NCBI GenBank assembly: GCA_009775375.1
Contig: VSPO01000001.1
Coordinates: 18,844 to 82,843 of the forward strand
From: Muribaculaceae bacterium
GTDB taxonomy: Bacteria; Bacteroidota; Bacteroidia; Bacteroidales; Muribaculaceae
DNA: 64,000 nt
Direction of reading: 5' to 3'
Part shown: positions 61,420 through 64,000 of the stretch, piece after piece
How the letters are laid out: each line of letters begins with the position of its first letter
Position numbering within the stretch: position 1 is the first letter of the stretch
The notes under the pieces: generated by a model
Seen by the model: the letters and a program-made list of their open reading frames with translations, nothing else
Database searches by the model: none
Told to the model about the DNA's origin: nothing
Translations under genes and position numbers: made by a program

Positions 61420-62742
61420 ATGGATTGGACAAGATTGATAAGCGACAAGCGGCTCGGGCTGGAGGAATTTCATGATCCGCGCACGCAGATAAGGAGTGAT
61501 TTCCAGAGGGACTACGACCGTTTGGTGTTTTCCTCCCCCTTCCGGCGTCTTCAAAACAAGACCCAGGTATTCCCGCTTCCGGGGAGCATATTCGTTCACA
61601 ACCGATTGACCCACAGCCTGGAGGTGTCGTCGGTCGGACGTTCGATGGCCCGGGAGGCATGGCTAAGGCTTGCCCCTAAATATGATGGCACGCCGACCGG
61701 ACGCATCCTGCTTCAGATTCCCGACATAGTTGCGACGGCATGTCTGTGTCACGACCTTGGCAACCCTCCTTTCGGACATTCGGGGGAACGGACCATCTCC
61801 ACATGGTTCAGCGAAGGGAATGGCCTTGGGCTTCGCGACCGCCTTTCGCCGCGACAATGGGCCGACTTCTCAAGTTTCGAGGGTAATGCAAATTCATTCC
61901 GGCTTCTGACCCATCAATTCCGCGGCCGACGGAAAGGGGGCTTCGCAATGACCTACAGCACCCTTGCCTCGATCGTGAAGTATCCCTGGACGTCGCTTCA
62001 TGCAGGGGAGAAAGGGAAATTCGGCTTTTTCTCCTCGGAGGAGGAACACTACAGGAAGGTATCCGCCGAATTGGGCATACCTTCACTCGGAGACGGGGTG
62101 TTTGCCCGGCATCCGCTCGTCTATCTGATGGAGGCAGCCGACGACATCTGCTATCAGGTGATGGACATCGAGGATTCCCATCGGCTGGGCATACTGTCGA
62201 CGGAGGAAGTGAGGGCGCTTTTGCTGGGGTTCTTCCCTGTGGAGCAGCAGGCTCGGATGCAGCGGGCCATGGGTTATCTCGACGACCCCAACGAACAGGT
62301 GGGCTATATGCGGTCGGGGGCAATCGGAGCGATGGTGGGCGACTGTGCAAGGGTTTTTGCCGAAAAGGAGGAATCCTTGCTCGCGGGAGAGCACTGCGGC
62401 CCTCTTGTCAGACTCATGGAGCCCCGCCTTGCGGAGGCCTACGAAGCCTGCTCGGCCACGGCATGGACCCGGATATACTGTGCTCCCGACGTTGTGGACG
62501 TCGACATCGCCGGCAACAGAATCCTGACCTATCTGATGGACCATCTTATGGAGGCCGTGCTCAATCCGGAAAAAAACTCCTCAAAATTGTTATTATTGAA
62601 AATACCGAGGCAGTATGACACTTCCGCCCCTACGATGTATGAGCGGGTGCAAAGCGTGCTCGACCATATTTCGGGTATGACCGACGTGTATGCCCTCGAT
62701 TTGTTTCGCAAACTCAACGGCCATTCCTTGCCGGCGGTCTGA
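61420..62742 (+). CDS. dgt: Deoxyguanosinetriphosphate triphosphohydrolase
   Basis: HD-domain enzyme hydrolysing dGTP to deoxyguanosine and triphosphate. 440 residues, family length. Metal and substrate motifs: FSSPFRRLQNKTQVFP, NRLTHSLEVS (first His), CLCHDLGNPPFGHSGE (the HD pair), FEGNANSFRLLTH, and DDICYQVMDIEDSHRLG (second metal Asp region). The start is fixed by the -7 box. Followed by the TPM gene after 31 bp, likely the same operon. Confidence 0.94.
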   Translation: MDWTRLISDKRLGLEEFHDPRTQIRSDFQRDYDRLVFSSPFRRLQNKTQVFPLPGSIFVHNRLTHSLEVSSVGRSMAREAWLRLAPKYDGTPTGRILLQIPDIVATACLCHDLGNPPFGHSGERTISTWFSEGNGLGLRDRLSPRQWADFSSFEGNANSFRLLTHQFRGRRKGGFAMTYSTLASIVKYPWTSLHAGEKGKFGFFSSEEEHYRKVSAELGIPSLGDGVFARHPLVYLMEAADDICYQVMDIEDSHRLGILSTEEVRALLLGFFPVEQQARMQRAMGYLDDPNEQVGYMRSGAIGAMVGDCARVFAEKEESLLAGEHCGPLVRLMEPRLAEAYEACSATAWTRIYCAPDVVDVDIAGNRILTYLMDHLMEAVLNPEKNSSKLLLLKIPRQYDTSAPTMYERVQSVLDHISGMTDVYALDLFRKLNGHSLPAV

Positions 62743-62773
62743 CCGCCGGCCGGCCTTGACAAAACATAAAGAT

Positions 62774-64000
62774 ATGAATCTACCGACAACACAAAAGACT
62801 ATGCCGGCCTTGCGGCCTTGCGTCGCATTGCTGCTGCTTATCCTGATGGCGTTTGCTCCGGCATTCGCCCGCGACTATACACCCGAGGATCTCGAAAATC
62901 CCAATATCGCCGACCGCAGGGTCTATGTCGCCGACCCGGGAGGGCTGGTCAGCCCCGACGTGAAGACGAGGGTCAACAGTATGCTCTACGACCTGCGCGG
63001 CCGAACGAGCGCGGAGGTCGTCGTGGCGGTTGTCCCTTCGATAGGCGACGTCCCGATCGAGGATTTTTCCGAGCGGCTTTTTCAGCGCTGGGGACTCGGC
63101 AAGTCGGATAAGGACAATGGCGTCCTTATCCTGATTGCCATGTCCCAGAAAATGTCGCGCATACAGACCGGCTACGGAGTGGAGGGCGTGCTTCCCGACA
63201 TCTCCGCGAGAAAGATAATCGAGCGCGACATCGTGCCCAACATGAGGGAGGGGAATCTCGACATGGCGGTGATGGCCTCGGCCTCCGACGTGGCGAAGGT
63301 CTTGACCGACCCCGTGGCAGCGGAGGAGCTCAAGAGCGCGCGCCGCGACGTCTGGGAGGAGCCGGCAAGCCCCATATCTTCAGATACGATATGGTCTTTC
63401 GTATCATGGCTTGTCGTGGTGCTCGGTCTTTTCTCGATCGGCCTCTTCTGCTACGACCTATTCAATTCCCGGGGAAAGGACCGCTACAGGAAATCCATGA
63501 TATGGTATGCTCATCGCAAGGCCTATTGGGTGCTTGCCCTGTGTTCGCTTGGAATCGGACTATTGCCGGCCTTGCTCGCAGAATGGATGTACAGAAGGAC
63601 CCGCAACAAGCCGATGAAGTGCCAGGTCTGCGGATCAAAGATGAAAAAGCTTTCCGAGGATGAGGACAATGAGCTTCTTAATGACTCGCAGGATTTCGAG
63701 GAGCGTCTGAACACGGTGGATTATGACGTGTGGGAATGTCCGACATGCGGGTCGGTGGAGCGCTATCCTTTCCCGACAAAACAGATGAAATATACGGAAT
63801 GTCCCAACTGCCATACCATTGCCATGTGTCTGGTCAGGGATCACACGCTCGTGCCGGCAACGACCCGCCGGGCCGGAGAGGGGGAGAAGGTGTATGAATG
63901 TCAGTTCTGCCATCATCAGAACCGTCGTCGTTATTCCATCCCGAAGCGTGACGACGGGGCAGCGGCAGCTTTGGCGGCAGGGGCAATCCTGGGCTCGCTC
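62774..64000 (+). CDS. TPM-domain membrane protein with four CxxC pairs, truncated by the window edge
   Basis: 409 codons are present and the frame is open at the right end. Signal peptide (about 10-32), a TPM domain (about 45-185: ADRRVYVADPGGLVSPDVKTRVN, GVLILIAMSQKMSRIQTGYGVEGVLPD), two membrane helices (about 208-228 and 253-271), then a zinc-ribbon-like region with CxxC at 283/286, 322/325, 343/346 and 376/379, and an Ala/Gly-rich start of the C-terminus. TPM proteins of this layout (YgcG-like) occur widely in Bacteroidetes; function unsettled. 31 bp after the dGTPase gene. Confidence 0.9.
   Translation, partial: MNLPTTQKTMPALRPCVALLLLILMAFAPAFARDYTPEDLENPNIADRRVYVADPGGLVSPDVKTRVNSMLYDLRGRTSAEVVVAVVPSIGDVPIEDFSERLFQRWGLGKSDKDNGVLILIAMSQKMSRIQTGYGVEGVLPDISARKIIERDIVPNMREGNLDMAVMASASDVAKVLTDPVAAEELKSARRDVWEEPASPISSDTIWSFVSWLVVVLGLFSIGLFCYDLFNSRGKDRYRKSMIWYAHRKAYWVLALCSLGIGLLPALLAEWMYRRTRNKPMKCQVCGSKMKKLSEDEDNELLNDSQDFEERLNTVDYDVWECPTCGSVERYPFPTKQMKYTECPNCHTIAMCLVRDHTLVPATTRRAGEGEKVYECQFCHHQNRRRYSIPKRDDGAAAALAAGAILGSL

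Overview
The window is chromosomal DNA from a Bacteroidales gut-type bacterium; a Muribaculaceae-like genome would fit, but the family is inferred rather than proven. The reasons are two SusC/SusD pairs, a complete core type IX secretion cluster (porT, porP/sprF, gldK-L-M-N), a Bacteroidetes-style xylose operon, and recurrent promoter -7 boxes of the form TAnnTTTG in front of most transcription units. No rRNA, tRNA, CRISPR array or complete insertion sequence was recognised.

Layout. 1-4.5 kb (minus strand): transketolase, xylulokinase and a left-truncated xylose isomerase, i.e. xylose to pentose phosphate. 4.9-10.9 kb: Ca/Na antiporter, LysR regulator, a split ThrE-type exporter with a small membrane protein, purT, and an SDR oxidoreductase. 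11-13 kb: an array of degenerate repeats with a 40-bp period, then an AAA_14/DUF4143 ATPase, then a 5'-truncated thioredoxin-like fragment. 13-18.7 kb: purC-tex-fur operon, TrpB2-type tryptophan synthase beta chain, small acidic/basic helical protein. 18.8-33 kb: SusD/SusC pair, an AAA-ATPase pseudogene with two nonsense codons, a secreted GH31 glycosidase (alpha-xylosidase-like), a nitroreductase lipoprotein, and a membrane-spanning propeller/AraC regulator with no kinase. Together with xylA/xylB/tkt this suggests use of xylose-containing glycans. 32-39.7 kb: two outer-membrane proteins, Bcr-type efflux pump overlapping a K+ channel gene, prephenate dehydrogenase and Ogt.

40-48 kb is an A+T-richer accessory segment. 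It carries a second SusC/SusD pair and two decayed genes, a C10 (streptopain-like) protease and a serpin lipoprotein. A 42-bp sequence (40/42 identical, direct orientation) occurs on both sides of this segment, and more degenerate copies lie in a 1.2-kb gene-free stretch (47.7-49.0 kb) that has its own promoter-like box and a strong terminator. 49-54 kb: a CobW-family metallochaperone with a long His-rich insert, overlapped by a lipoprotein gene, then a glycosyltransferase cluster in which a 17-bp tandem duplication has frameshifted a small gene. 54-61 kb: the type IX secretion operon (transcribed porT to gldN on the minus strand). 61.4 kb to the right end: dGTPase and a truncated TPM-domain membrane protein with four CxxC pairs.

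Most operons show short or overlapping junctions (TAATG at gldK/gldL, ATGA at the channel/efflux pair). Start codons were moved from the longest reading frame when a TAnnTTTG box or family alignment made the upstream start impossible or unlikely.
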